Positions 34,601 through 46,639 of a DNA stretch of 64,000 bases are shown in pieces. How positions within the stretch are numbered: position 1 is the stretch's first letter; the number at the start of each line of letters is the position of its first letter. Made by a program: the position numbers and the translations under genes. The stretch is from assembly GCA_030549775.1 (NCBI GenBank), contig CM060177.1:29974014-30038013 (forward strand), given 5' to 3'. This DNA comes from Tamarix chinensis (taxonomy: Eukaryota > Streptophyta > Magnoliopsida > Caryophyllales > Tamaricaceae). A model generated the notes under the pieces. The model had not been told where the DNA came from. It worked only from the letters and a program-made list of their open reading frames with translations, and ran no database searches.

Positions 34601-35566
34601 TTTATGAAAAAAAGAGTGTCCAAAATTATTAATATAAATGAATTCATTTCAAATCTAATTATTTATCAAACATCATATTACTTCAATAACTTTGATATAT
34701 AAAAAACACTTATATATGTCTACCCAAAATCACTTTATTTTGCTTTTATTATTAATTCAAACACATTATTACTTCACATAATATGAGATAAAAAAAATGA
34801 GTTTATTAGAAAGGTACTATATTTAATAACTAATATATACATTATACTAAGGAATAAAAAATTAGATCGACCGATTAGACCGGATACCGAATGGTCCCCT
34901 AGTACAAATTTAACTAAAAGGAGTTCATTAAGTATACTATACAAAATGTAAAATAAAATAAAACTTGATTATATTAAGTGTTATGGTTCATATATAATAA
35001 GGAACATTAGTCACCAATCCAAACTTTACAACCTTCTTGTTCTTCTGGGTATCATCTAGCTTATGGGGGTTCTTTAAAGCAAAACTCTTTGAATTCCATC
35101 AGTAATTTTGGCAACTAGGCTTAGCTTTGTTTATCGTATAATGAAAGTTGAAGAAGGGATATGAAGCTTTTGGGGATCGAAAAACTTCCAATCATCTAGC
35201 AAAGTATGCTTTTATTAGAGGATCATAAGAGGACTAACCACACATCCCTTCATAAACAGATACTATGATAGAAAAATCATTAAGTAGTGGGATGGAAACT
35301 ATACGAGATGTACGTGCTTTCAAACACGCCCACCATCCTTAATATTTGGAGGCCAACAAAGTGGCTAGAGATAAAGAAATTGGGATCAATAAGCAAGTTT
35401 CGGTATGATTTTAAAGCGAAACGATATCCCAAATGAGTCAAATTAAGTTATAGAATTTGGTATCCACATGTGAAACAACAGACAAGCAACTAGAGAAGAA
35501 AATAGAGAAGCTAAAATAAATTCAGCAATAGCTTCTTAATGATTAAAACAAAACAAAAACTAAATT
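34601..35566. other. Intergenic DNA, no gene recognised
   Basis: Mixed-composition DNA without a supported reading frame. A segment near 35208-35250 (TTAT...GAGGATCATAA.AGGACTAA) recurs at about 35786-35825, on the other side of the microsatellite. Confidence 0.4.
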
Positions 35567-35764
35567 TTGATAACCACCTTATCATCACAAAGTAGTAGCA
35601 GTAGCAACAACAACAACAACAACTGTAGTAAGAGTAGCAGTAGTAGGAGTAGGAGTAGGAGTGGTAGCAGTAGCAGTAGCAGTAGTAGTAGTAGTAGAAG
35701 GAGCAACAGTAGTAGTAGCAATAACATTAGTAGTAATAGTAATAGTAGGAGCAGCAGTACATAA
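35567..35764. repeat. Compound AGC/AGT/AAC microsatellite
   Basis: Runs of AGTAGC, AACAAC and AGTAGT triplets. The 65-codon frame through it encodes only Ser/Asn/Arg runs and is not a gene. Confidence 0.9.
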
Positions 35765-35829
35765 TTAGACGATTTTTTTAGATTTTTATTGGAGGATCAT
35801 AACAGGACTAACCACACATCACTATTTTT

Positions 35830-38100
35830 AATTTACTCATTCCTTCTAGATCTTTAAATGGTAGAAAATTTTGTTTACATAATTAGACGATTTTTTTTTA
35901 GATTTTTTCTATTTTAACTCATTTGGGCTCTGAATCTTTTTTGATCTAAAATAATTTAATATATTTGAATTTTGAAAAAATTTCCACTCTTATTCCTAAT
36001 TTTTCATAATTTAGGGATTTGATTGTTTTGTCTTTTCAATAAATGCCCATTATTAGATTTTATTAATAATTTCATCATCTAAATTTAATTATAATCAATC
36101 TCATAACTACCCATTAGATTCAAACTATCCCTCTACAGAAACAAAAATATATTTTTAACTTATTTACATTCGTTCAACCAAAATATAGGTTAAAAATACA
36201 ATAATCATGCTTTTTTTCTCATAATAAGCTTACACACTTGACTCCTCTTCACATGATTCCTCGTTCAAGTGTTTTGCAAGTAGGATCACAACCCTTCCTT
36301 TCCTGGTATATATTGACCAAACCTTTTCCCTTATGCCTCAATTCATTTGACTCCATTTTATACTAAATCTCACACAAAATCACCTCAAATTTCTCTCTTC
36401 TTTTTTCTTCTTCTTCGTTTCTCTGGTTAGCCAAGTGTAGCACCTGTTAGCACTTGTTTTTCTTTATTCTTTTATCCCTGATTTTCTTAGTAAAACCCCT
36501 CCATTTCCCTTAATTCTTTGACATTTTTCTTCCATTCCTTTCTCTCACTTTTTTCAAAATAGTTGTTGCGGGTGTTTTTTCTACTTTCTACCAACTTTGG
36601 CATCTTCTCCCCCCCCCCCTCCAGTTTTTATCCTCTTTTGCTTCCCAATTTACTTTATTTTAGCTCCTTAAAACTTATTCTAAGTTTTACAAGTTAAACT
36701 TTATTATCCTTGCTCAAAATCCATTTGCAAGATAAGAGTTATTTCTTTTATTTTTTTTAACCTTCTCTTTCAATTCTTTCATTTTTGTTGATTTATCTTT
36801 CCTTGAGATTATCAATTTTTTTAAGGTGATCAAGAAGACCCTTATATAGTGGATTTGTGCTTTGTTCTCTATTTTTCTTTGGTGCATAGGAATTAGGTAA
36901 TTTAATATACTCTTTAGAAATAGAAATTAAGTACTAAGTGTTGTTATTTAAATTCTAAGCATGTTAGCATAATTATCTTATATTAAACATGATAATAGGT
37001 TTTATGTATTAAGCATGTTTCCATGAAAATAGTACGAATTTATGTGAAAAATGCTTAGTATGAATTAATATGAAAATATGTTATTTTATATTATTTAGGG
37101 GTTTTGAGCATGATATGCTTGTGTTATATTCTATTTTTGCTAAGGATGTTTTTTTTCATGTAAATTCACGTGTTTATGCTTAATATTGATTATCATGAAG
37201 GTAAGTTGAAAAATGACATAATTGACATATTAGGGACCTCTCAATCTTTGGTTGTTACATGAGGCTTTTGGTTGTTGTGATTTTTTCAAGCATGGCATTG
37301 GATGTATTTTAGCATACAGAATATTGTGTATGATTTTTGTGTGATTTGGAGTTATATAAATTTTAGGATTTTCCCTAAGGCTCTTGGCCTTAGGGGAATA
37401 ACAATCGTTTGAGATAGTTTTGTGGGTGTGTGTGTGTGTGTGAAATATAGATTTACCATTGTGTCCATTAGTATATAATATGTTAGATTGTGGAGTTGTA
37501 TAGGATTTATTATGAATTTTAGTTAAAATGTAGGAAGTGCTTTAGGGCATTTTGGTCTTTTGACACCAATTTTGAAATTCTGGGCACAAAATGTCTAAGT
37601 TATTGAGGAAACAAGTGTGGTGAGTGTGACCTTTTGGTTTAATTTCATGATTGAACATTAAGGTTTTTAAGAATATTAATCTAAATATAAGTGGTGAGGG
37701 TATTTCTGATATTTTATAAAGTTTGTAATTCGTAGGATCGAATATCAATATTCAATGGACCAACCTAGATAATAAATTAGGTAAGAGTAATTTTAATAAC
37801 CATTTGCATAACATATACCTCGATATGGATTAAAATAAGGTTGGTGACCTTGAAAGTATTATTATCATGTTGTGTGTTAGAAAAGCTTACATAGATTCGG
37901 TTTTGGCTTTGAGGTGACCTAGGTGGTATTTATTAGTTTACCCACTAGGAATTTGTCGGTACACAAGACTTCACTTTCGACTACAGGACTACGACCTTAT
38001 CGGTGCATGGTTAGAAAAAGTGATCGGTTGTTATAATTGGCTATGTATTAATTAGAAAATTAAAGTTATTAAATATACATAAAATTATAGGTATTTGTGG
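35830..38100 (+). other. Possible distant family X-like LTR (unproven)
   Basis: A CT-rich leader (36360-36660, with a C tract at 36610), then GTGCATAGGAATTAGGTAAT near 36883-36902, then TAAGCATG-rich, intron-like DNA that includes a (TG)n run at about 37426-37442. This order recalls family X, but no terminal TGTAACACCCC, hairpin array or acceptor block was found. No gene is seen. Confidence 0.25.
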
Positions 38101-39759
38101 TTGAAGTATTGCATCTAGGAACAAAAAAAAATCCGTATATAGTGCGCTACCTCTCACGATTCATACATACATGAAGAAGCTGATTTATAAACTGATTGTA
38201 ATCAATATATTTTTGTCATCGGATGCTACTCAAATGTAAGCATAAACACTTATTCCAACCTCATTATCAGCTTCATCTTTGAAACGCGCATGTATAAACC
38301 AATTAGGTCATCAACTCCTTGTCAAATCAAGTGGCAGCTGTGCAATCAATTAGCTGTAATCAGACAAGTTTTATCTTGAGTCAATAAAAAAAGATGGGAG
38401 ATGTCTTCTCTATCAACATGATGAAAGGAGCAAACCGCTGCACTCATCCAGCAAGCACAATTCTGCCAATTTGCACCTTGTATTAATACTCCCTACTAGC
38501 ACCAGCCGTCCAAATAGCTCGATCCAATAGTAGTCCTAGCCAAAAATTGGAACCATTTCCCTCTACCGGCTGCCTACATCTCCCACCAATCTTTGAATAA
38601 AAGAGAGGTATTTACACCTTGGAAAACAAATTCCTAAATAATACACAGCTTTTGGTTACTTTTAACTAACTTCAGTACATAATTTCGTGGCACCTCTATC
38701 CACATCGGCAGAAAAAATTTGAGCCCCTAACCCTCTGCCTGCAGCCAATACCATTCTCCTCACCCCTCCACCGGCGGCCAACACCGTTTTCCCTCTTAGA
38801 TAATTTTACCTCTAACCTCAAAGGATAAGTTATATTGTAGCCCCACTATCTTTTGTGGTAATATTTATCATTTTGCTCAATTATCGGTGGTAAACAAAAT
38901 AGATTATTGGTCAAAACTTAGTACTATTGTATTCCATTATTGGTGAAAATGTCTATTTAACCTCACTTCACTCACCACTGTACTCCATTATTGAAATCTA
39001 TTTAACCTCACTTCACTCACTCTTATTCGTGCAATTTAAATTTTTCAAAAGCCACAAACATCAACAAATAACACTAACAATGGATAATGGACAATAAATT
39101 ATATTTGGAAACAGGAACACTTTGTCGGTAGAGATAATTCTGCTTCTAGTTGTATCGTAACCCCACCACCTTTTATGATAATATTTGCATTCTCCTCAAT
39201 TATCGGTGGAACAAATACACTTATTATAGTTGTGCTCCATTATTGGTGGGAATATCTATTTAACCTTACTTCACTCACTATTAGTCGTTCAGTTTAAATA
39301 TCTCAAAAAATAACAGACATCAAAGAAGAGCATTCACAAGCTACGACGAGGTTGGAACCACAATAGGCTACGATGATTGATTCAGAACCCTAACAAACTA
39401 CGACAAGTTAAGAACCCCAACAAATAACGTTGATGGGTTCAAAAACTTGATAAGCTATAAATATATAGAGAAAATACAAATTAATTCTCCAAATATTAAT
39501 TACAAATTAGACGAAGACGTAAAATAAGCTTTTCATTATAGTAAATTCCATCATAGGAAGGGTTCGTAAAACATAGATTTGGTTAGATGACTTTATATTT
39601 GTAAAATACTATGCATTTATTTAACCTAAAAAAACATTATGGATGCACTAATTAATACTTCTCCTTATTATATTATTATGCTCAACTCTTTTTGCAAGAT
39701 GTGGAATGTATCGATGCATACATTAGAACCCAAATTTATCATATATTTGTTATGACATA
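38101..39759. other. Intergenic DNA with a roughly 320-bp tandem duplication
   Basis: No gene was recognised. A segment starting TTATATTGTAGCCCCACTAT at about 38830 recurs at about 39151 as TTGTATCGTAACCCCACCAC. The two share the same following words (TCAATTATCGGTGG, TCCATTATTGGTG, CTATTTAACC, ACTTCACTCAC). Inside the first unit, TCTATTTAACCTCACTTCAC is itself repeated about 50 bp apart. Confidence 0.6.
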
Positions 39760-41541
39760 TCAAATATTTTCTAATCGTGAAGAACTTGTAGTATAGGTAA
39801 AACAAATGGGTAGATTTTATATGATGATTTTAATCATAAAGGAAATTGTATATGAGTAAGTAGAGTCTCTATAAGATGTAAAAGAGTTGAAATATATGCC
39901 GATACAAGACCTATGAGTAGTGAAGGTGCACGTAATATAAGTTCTAAAAAGATTGATTATCCCTTTTTATGTTTAGAGTTGAAAACAAATATGAAGTATG
40001 GCAAGTGATAGTTAGGAACAAAACACACAATAACGAATTAGCAAATTTTGATCAAGGACATGCTATTCTAGCTATTTTGAAAGAAAATGAAGTCAAATTT
40101 GTTAACGAACTTATCAAATGTCACGTGAAGTTATGAAAAATCATATCACTTCTTCAGAAACAGTTTAAAGGGAATGTAAGTATGAGAAAACATATCTATA
40201 ATTCTTTATAGAAGCTTAGGTCGGAATAAATAGATGGTCAGACAATGTTATAGTATGTTATAAGTATGTTGGGTAAAAATAATTATTTTCAGTGGCATCA
40301 AAGTGAGCTAGAATTAAATGTAATCAGTGAACATCTATTTTCACATCCTATTTATGTTAATATATTTACGTGCATTTTCTTTTGTTTTATAAATGAATTA
40401 TACGTATAAGACAAATAGATATGGAATTCCTTTACTTAAAATTATTAGACTAACACCTACACAATTAAATTTCAACGTTGCATGTATGTACATGTCATAT
40501 GAAAAGGAAGAGAAATATTTGAGGGTAATTGAGATTTTGAAGACCTTTATGGATCCGTCTATGCTTCCAACCACCATTATTATCGATTGAGAGCTTGCTC
40601 TTTTTTTAGTTGTGGAATATATTTTTTTCCATTTAAAAATATTTATTATGTAGGTTTTATGTAAATAAGAATGTAGAAGGAATGTGTGAGAGAATTTCTG
40701 GTTATTCATCATTCACACGTGATTTTATGTATCAAAGAAAAAAAAATGTGATAGATACTATAGATGAAAAAGCATATGAGGAATGACTATTGTCATTGGA
40801 GGAAGATTACAAAAATATACCTAGCCTAATTTTATATCTAAAGACGAATTGGCTACAACCATATAAACGTAAAATCATTTCTACTTTCTTCGATGATGTG
40901 TTTTATATCCATCATATTAAAACGAATAGGTATGATTTATAATTTAAAATTATACAATTTCTTTTACTCTTTCAGTTGATAAAATAATATACTAATTTTT
41001 TTGCTATATGATTGAAGGTGCTCATGGATCTTTAAAATGGTTTCTATAAACATCACAAGGCAGCTTCAACACTATATTAAAACAAATGTACACCTTACTG
41101 GAATTATAACATGACGAGTTCCAAGCATCAATGGAGAGATCTTGGTTCATTCTTCCTCACTTTGCTACTATTACACTTTATGTCAATATGAGAGGTCATG
41201 CAATGGAGTTGATCAACATAGAGTGTAAAAGAAGTAATAATGTAGGTACCGATGATGATTTATGTGGATGGTATATGCAGCAAATGCACGGGATACCAAG
41301 TACATATAAGGTTAATACCTACATTCATAACTTCATGCATGTCTCCCCGTTGAATATTCATCCATTCTGAGGGGGAAAAAAACTTGACATAAATGGGCCC
41401 ATTAATCCACCAATACTGTAAGAACCAACAGAGGTTGCACCTCATTTAGTCCATATTTCCATGAAAGGTGTTATAAGTCATCCTCCAGCAATACAGAATA
41501 AGTTAGTAAGAGAGATATTGATGTCAGACAAATATATATAT
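39760..41541 (+). pseudogene. MULE transposase pseudogene, FAR1-like DNA-binding and transposase core (part 1)
   Basis: The plus-strand reading follows a FAR1/MULE protein. A DNA-binding-type region comes first (FSNREELV, SIRCKRVEIYAD, KKIDYPFLCLELK, VRNKTHNNELANFDQGHA). The MULE core follows at 40393-40590 (YTYKTNRYGIPLL; IID then a stop then ELAL). After that come RVEGAHGSLK and LLEL-like segments near 41020-41110 and a zinc-finger-like ECKRSNNV...CGWYMQQMHGIPSTY at 41131-41370. The first catalytic Asp of the DCTYKTNRY motif is Asn, and the Arg of TDRELAL is a stop. It is cut at 41541 by GyB and resumes at 58354. MULE transposases move Mutator-like DNA elements by cut and paste. Confidence 0.85.
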
Positions 41542-42494
41542 TGACAAGTATACTGATTGTAAGTAATATCGAACACTAAGAGTATCGGATTATCATCCTA
41601 CAAAGACTAAATAATAAGACAAAAACTCTAATCACTTAATCAAGCTTATGCTATCAAAATAAAATAAAGAAATAATTATCAATCTAAACTAAGAATTTCA
41701 TATCAAACTAAATTAAGCTAAAATGAAATCAAACAAAATCTAATAAAGGTAAAATCAATTAATAAAAGCTACTAAGGAAATTAGATCTACCACTATCTAA
41801 TTATAATAACCAATTAATCAATTACCTGACCTTTTCAATTACTAGTTATGTGTCAACGAAAATAAATAACTAATGCACTCTCTCGAATTATGCAGTCCTA
41901 TTATAAACTATCAGTCCCTCTATCTCTATTTAAAGGATTTAAATAAAAAATGATAATTTAGGTTCGGCTAATTATTTATGATTCCCTATTATTGTAGAAA
42001 TCGTGCAATTATTCTCACAACCTAATCAATTCTCATTTATGCTATTCAACCTGAAGTGGATAATCAACTCTCGCATCTTTTCTCAATTTGTTAGACACTA
42101 ATTAAAAGTGATTAATATATTAATTAGGTATAATCTAGAATAATAGCACAAAATACATAGAGTAATCTATTAATCAAGCAATCATTTAATCTATCATTAT
42201 AAAAAATGGAATTTAATCATATCCTTGGTAAAAAAAATAGAACTTATTATTAAATAAAATAAAAATAATCAAATTAAATAAAAAAAAGTCTAAATTATAA
42301 ATAAAAGATTGAATATAAAATTATTCAAATAAAAATTATAGCTTTTTATATTTAAAATACGAATAAAAAAAATGAACACTGTATTATGGCGCGATGGCCC
42401 GTGAAACTGAAATATTTTCCTTCGGCACCGGCTTCCCATTTCCTGTAATCCTTTTTATCTTTCTCGGCATGCTATTCTATGGCACACTAGTGCA

Positions 42495-42833
42495 TAGGGC
42501 TGTAAACGAGCCGAGCCGAGCCGAATACCCCTAGGTTTGGGTTCGGCTCATTTAACTAAATGAGCCTAAAATGCTGTTTGGGCTCGGCTAGTTTAACTAA
42601 ACGAACGAGCCGAACCGAGCTTTTAACGAGCCGAACCGAGCCGAGCTCACGAGCCAAAGCCAAAAAATGAACCGAGCCGAGCTTTTTCCTGTTTGAGCTC
42701 GGCTCGTTTAATAAACGAGCCGAGCCCAAGCCTCATTTTGAGGCTCGTTTAATTAAACGAACGAGCCGAACCGAGCTTTTAACGAGCCGAGCCGAGCCGA
42801 ATACCGAACTGGCTCAGCTCATTTACAGCCCTA
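42495..42833. mobile_element. hAT-type MITE 1 (339 bp)
   Basis: The termini are TAGGGCTGTAAACGAGCC and CTCATTTACAGCCCTA, and the 8-bp duplication CTAGTGCA (42487-42494 and 42834-42841) is exact. The interior is full of CGAGCCGAGC subterminal repeats on both arms. The other GyB LTR (near 57690-57710) has the empty site with one copy of the target. It is non-autonomous, with no ORF. Confidence 0.95.
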
Positions 42834-43303
42834 CTAGTGCACTAATGCGTTTCTCGTTTCTTTTACTCGTAGCCCTCCCTCTGCACTACTATGCCATTTT
42901 ATTTTTCTTCTCTGTTTTGAACTCCCCCCTCCCCTGCGCCTTCTATTTTAGCTTTCCTTTTTTTAAACTTTTGATCCGCGACTTTTTTCTCCCTATTGTT
43001 TCTATTTTCTCATCTTTTTTTTCTTTCAATTTATCTTACTTTTTATTTTCTTTTTCGTTTACTTTTTCTTAATTTGTTACTCCAAGCACACTCAATCGAT
43101 ATCTACACAATAAGATTAAGTAGATATTAATTAACTTCATAAAATTATTTCAATCAACTATTTAGTTTATGATATATTTTATCTCAAAGTCTAGGTTAAA
43201 TTTTGGTTCATACGTAATTAGATTTAGAAAAAACACAAGACATATAAATTATAGATCTCATTTTTATATTAAGACAAAAATTTTAATAACCTAAACCTGA
43301 GTT

Positions 43304-43810
43304 TAGGGATGTAAACGGGGCGGGTTCGGGTCGGGTATACCATACCCGTATCCGTATCCGATAAGAAAATCCGTACCCGAATCCGTACCCGTACCCGAAC
43401 GGATATCCGTTGACATATCCGTATCCGTATCCGTCGGATATCCATTACCCGACGGATTATCCGTTTACCCGTTAATGGATATTGTCCAACGGATAAATCC
43501 ATTACCCGACGGATAAACCCATTTATAGTTAAGCCAAATGACAATTTTAACCTTAATTTATACTATATTTATTTTAAAATTAAGGGTAAAAGGGTAATTA
43601 TATATCGGGTAAACGGGTACGGATATGGATACGGGTATGGTTACGGGTACGGGTATGGATATCCCATACCCGTATCCGTACCCGAACCCGACGGGTATTT
43701 TTTTCTATCCTCCATATCCGTATCCATATCCGTTTATCCATATCCGTTTAAGTATCCGCCGGATAAAATCCGTCGGGTTTCGGGTAATACCCGCCCCGTT
43801 TACATCCCTA
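43304..43810. mobile_element. hAT-type MITE 2 (507 bp)
   Basis: The termini are TAGGGATGTAAACGGGGCGG and CCGCCCCGTTTACATCCCTA, nearly perfect inverted repeats. The 8-bp duplication CCTGAGTT (43296-43303 and 43811-43818) is exact. Subterminal arms carry many CCGTATCCG and ACCCGTACCCG words. The GyB 5' LTR lacks it at the matching place (near 58155). It encodes no transposase. Confidence 0.95.
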
Positions 43811-44026
43811 CCTGAGTTTGTATATAAAAATTATTGTCAAATTACAACAAGCTGTCAAAATTATACAAAAATCTCCTTTAAGCTCGAAACTAATTAAACA
43901 TATGAGATTATTATAAATTAAGTAAATAAATAAAAATAACATAAATAACCTCACATATTATTCGAACAAATAACCAAAATTTTAATGTTTAAAGGGTATA
44001 AAATATGTAAAAATATGCATTCATCA

Positions 44027-46639
44027 ATACCTGCGCACTTAGCTTTTTACTTATCCTTAAGTAAGACATGACTCTAAAAAAAATTATAAAATAGAACTAA
44101 CTAGATACTTTCGTAGGTCTCACAATTGTATTTAGCATGTGTCATAAGCCCTTTAAATCCTAGGCCAACCTTAGATGACAAGTAAGATCTCGTGAGGGTT
44201 TCATAGGCCATATACTCACAAAATCACACACAAATCATATAAAAACGACAAACACACTTCTAACACCCTTAAACTAATGTTGAATAACTCCAAGATTAGC
44301 AATCAACCAAGATTTAGCACATGAAAATTTTAAAGATGTAATTCCAACATATGGTTCACACATAAACATGATAGATATGAATAAAATAATAATAATGAAT
44401 AAAAACCTAACCATGTCTTAGTCACATCAAGATTTATCCTGAAAAATGTACACCCTCTCATATTTATGGCTACATATGTATAAACACACTTAGATAAGTA
44501 AGATAAAATGATAAAAATAACAAGCAACTCATATATATCAACAAGAAAGGTTCATATTTTCTAGATAAAAACCTTACGAAAAAATATCAAATGCCCACTA
44601 AATGGATTGAACCATTTGCTTGACTCATGTAGCTAATCTCCAACAAATCAAGGTTATCCACCTCAACAATCAAATATGACTTTATAAGGGTTGTTATAGG
44701 GCTAGGTTTATAGAAGAAAAGGGCAATAAGGATTTAACAAAATATCCTACATCTTAGTATAATCATGTTCATACAGAAGCTTCTTATAAATTTGATCTTA
44801 TTAAAAAAATCTTTTCATTACATAACATAGCATCACATAGGCTAAGTGTCTTCATGTTGGGCCCTCACGTCATTTTCATCGCTTTCCTTCAAAATAAAAG
44901 AAATGAGATATGCTAAAATTTCTCCCCTTTTTTTCTCTTTTTTCTCTTTTTTTTCCATATCTCCTTTTTCTTTTTTCTTTTTTTTTTGTAAATATTTTTT
45001 TTATCCCCACATTTATTCTTTTGGATTCTCTTTAATACTTGCTACATATGCAACCTCAAATCACATTTATAAGTCTCATAAAACTTTCTACTATCTTTTA
45101 GAACAATGGTAAAGATGTGTTTTATGTTTGGTTAGGAAAAATAAAGGTGATGAAGAAATAAATGTCAATATAAACGGCTCAAAGGGGTTCACTAATGGGT
45201 ATAAAACTCATGTACATAGAAAATGGGGTAGAAGGATATCTGGTTATGTGGTGGCAAATCTTAAGATGAATTTATCACTTTTTCAATCGGGGTGGTTATG
45301 ACGTAAAAGCTTCAATTGGAACATGAACAAGTTCTAATAATCTCTATAGTCCATATGAGATTTATAAAAAAAATAAAGCTAATAAAATATAGATTAATTT
45401 ATGTGAAATGCACAAAAAAGAAGGCATATATGACTCTAAATCTCACTATAGGTTGTGATGAATTTCAACATGTCATGTTGATGGTTAGAAAATCATACAT
45501 GTTCTCACTCCATTCACATCTAATAATGTAGATGTTGTTACCAACATGGAAATTAACACACACAAAATCTCCACTCGACTTTATCTCAGTGTTGTGATTC
45601 TCTTTTAACATGATTTCAAAGACATGTTCATTATTGAATGGTTAAGGGCTCCTAAGACTCACAAATCATGCAAAAACTAAACAAATAAATAAATAATGTA
45701 TAAATAAATATATAGTAAATTAATGAAGTACAAAAATGAACCAAAATGCCCCCGCACTAATCATAGACATTATTCTCAGTGTACACTCAATCCACACAAA
45801 GGAGGAAAAGGTACAAAAGGTACCTAAAAGGTGATAAAAATATTGTAAATATACCGGAGAAAATTCCATGTTTATAGATCAACATGACCCGTGTCGTGAA
45901 ACATGTCCCCATCTATGTTACCTCACAAGTGCTGCATTCATGTTATCCCCCACCATCAAAATTTGTATGACCTTATATCCTTCAATTCCTTTATAAACAT
46001 GTTAAGTTTCTATGCATTTATAAACAAAAGAAAAAGAAGGGGAAAAAATCAAAATGCCTAGTAAATCAGGACAAAAAATTCAAAGAAAAATTTAAACATA
46101 AATTGAATTAAACACACACTTGGGTTACCTCCTAAGAAGCTCTTATTTATAGTCATTAGTTTGACTAAAATCCCATTCACTCGGGATCCTTATAGTATAT
46201 GATGGTTTTGAGGCTCCCAACCTCTCCGCCTTCGTAAACTTTTAGTCGGTGTCCATTTACCTTAAATGTTTTTTTAGAATACTTATCTCTATTACTCCGA
46301 AGGAAAAAACTTGTGTCATTATGAACAGTCTAGACCAACGTGAACGTAGCTTACTAGGAAATAATCACAAGTGGAAATTAAAAAGGAGTACTTTTTACCC
46401 CTTTTCAAAATCTCTTTTCGTGATTCTTTAACCATGCATCCTTTTTGTACGCTCTTTGTAAATTTTAGCATTTTCATATGTGCTTAAATGAAATTCATCA
46501 AGCTCGTTTAATTTTAGGAGCCTCGCTTCACTTGTAATGTACATATCCATGTTAAGAAAATGGGTGGCCCAAAAATTCTTTATGCTCAAGCTCTACAAGA
46601 ATATGGTAATATTTTTTGAAAATAAGTTTATAGGAAGAC
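44027..46639 (-). other. GyB 3' noncoding spacer
   Basis: This lies between the integrase end and the 3' LTR. No supported coding region; frames are short. A hairpin-forming CTTGGGTTACCTCCTAAG (46119-46136) lies near the integrase end and corresponds to the motif at 22479 in GyC. T-rich runs occur at 44930-45000. Confidence 0.6.

Larger units (their letters stand above)
41542..44026 (-). repeat. GyB 3' LTR carrying two hAT MITEs
   Basis: It aligns with 56761-58353 along its length once the MITEs at 42495 and 43304 are removed, leaving about 1.62 kb. It starts TGACAAGTATAC (41542) and ends TTCATCA (44026). A short CT-rich segment with T-rich runs (42840-43070) is shared by both LTRs. Confidence 0.8.

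Noticed and set aside
35567..35764. Ser/Asn-rich 65-codon ORF
   Set aside because: It is a microsatellite translation.
42845..43072. Phe/Ser/Leu-rich frame in the GyB 3' LTR (and the counterpart at 57596-57955)
   Set aside because: Both are in the shared T/C-rich block of the LTR; the frame is not conserved between the two LTRs.
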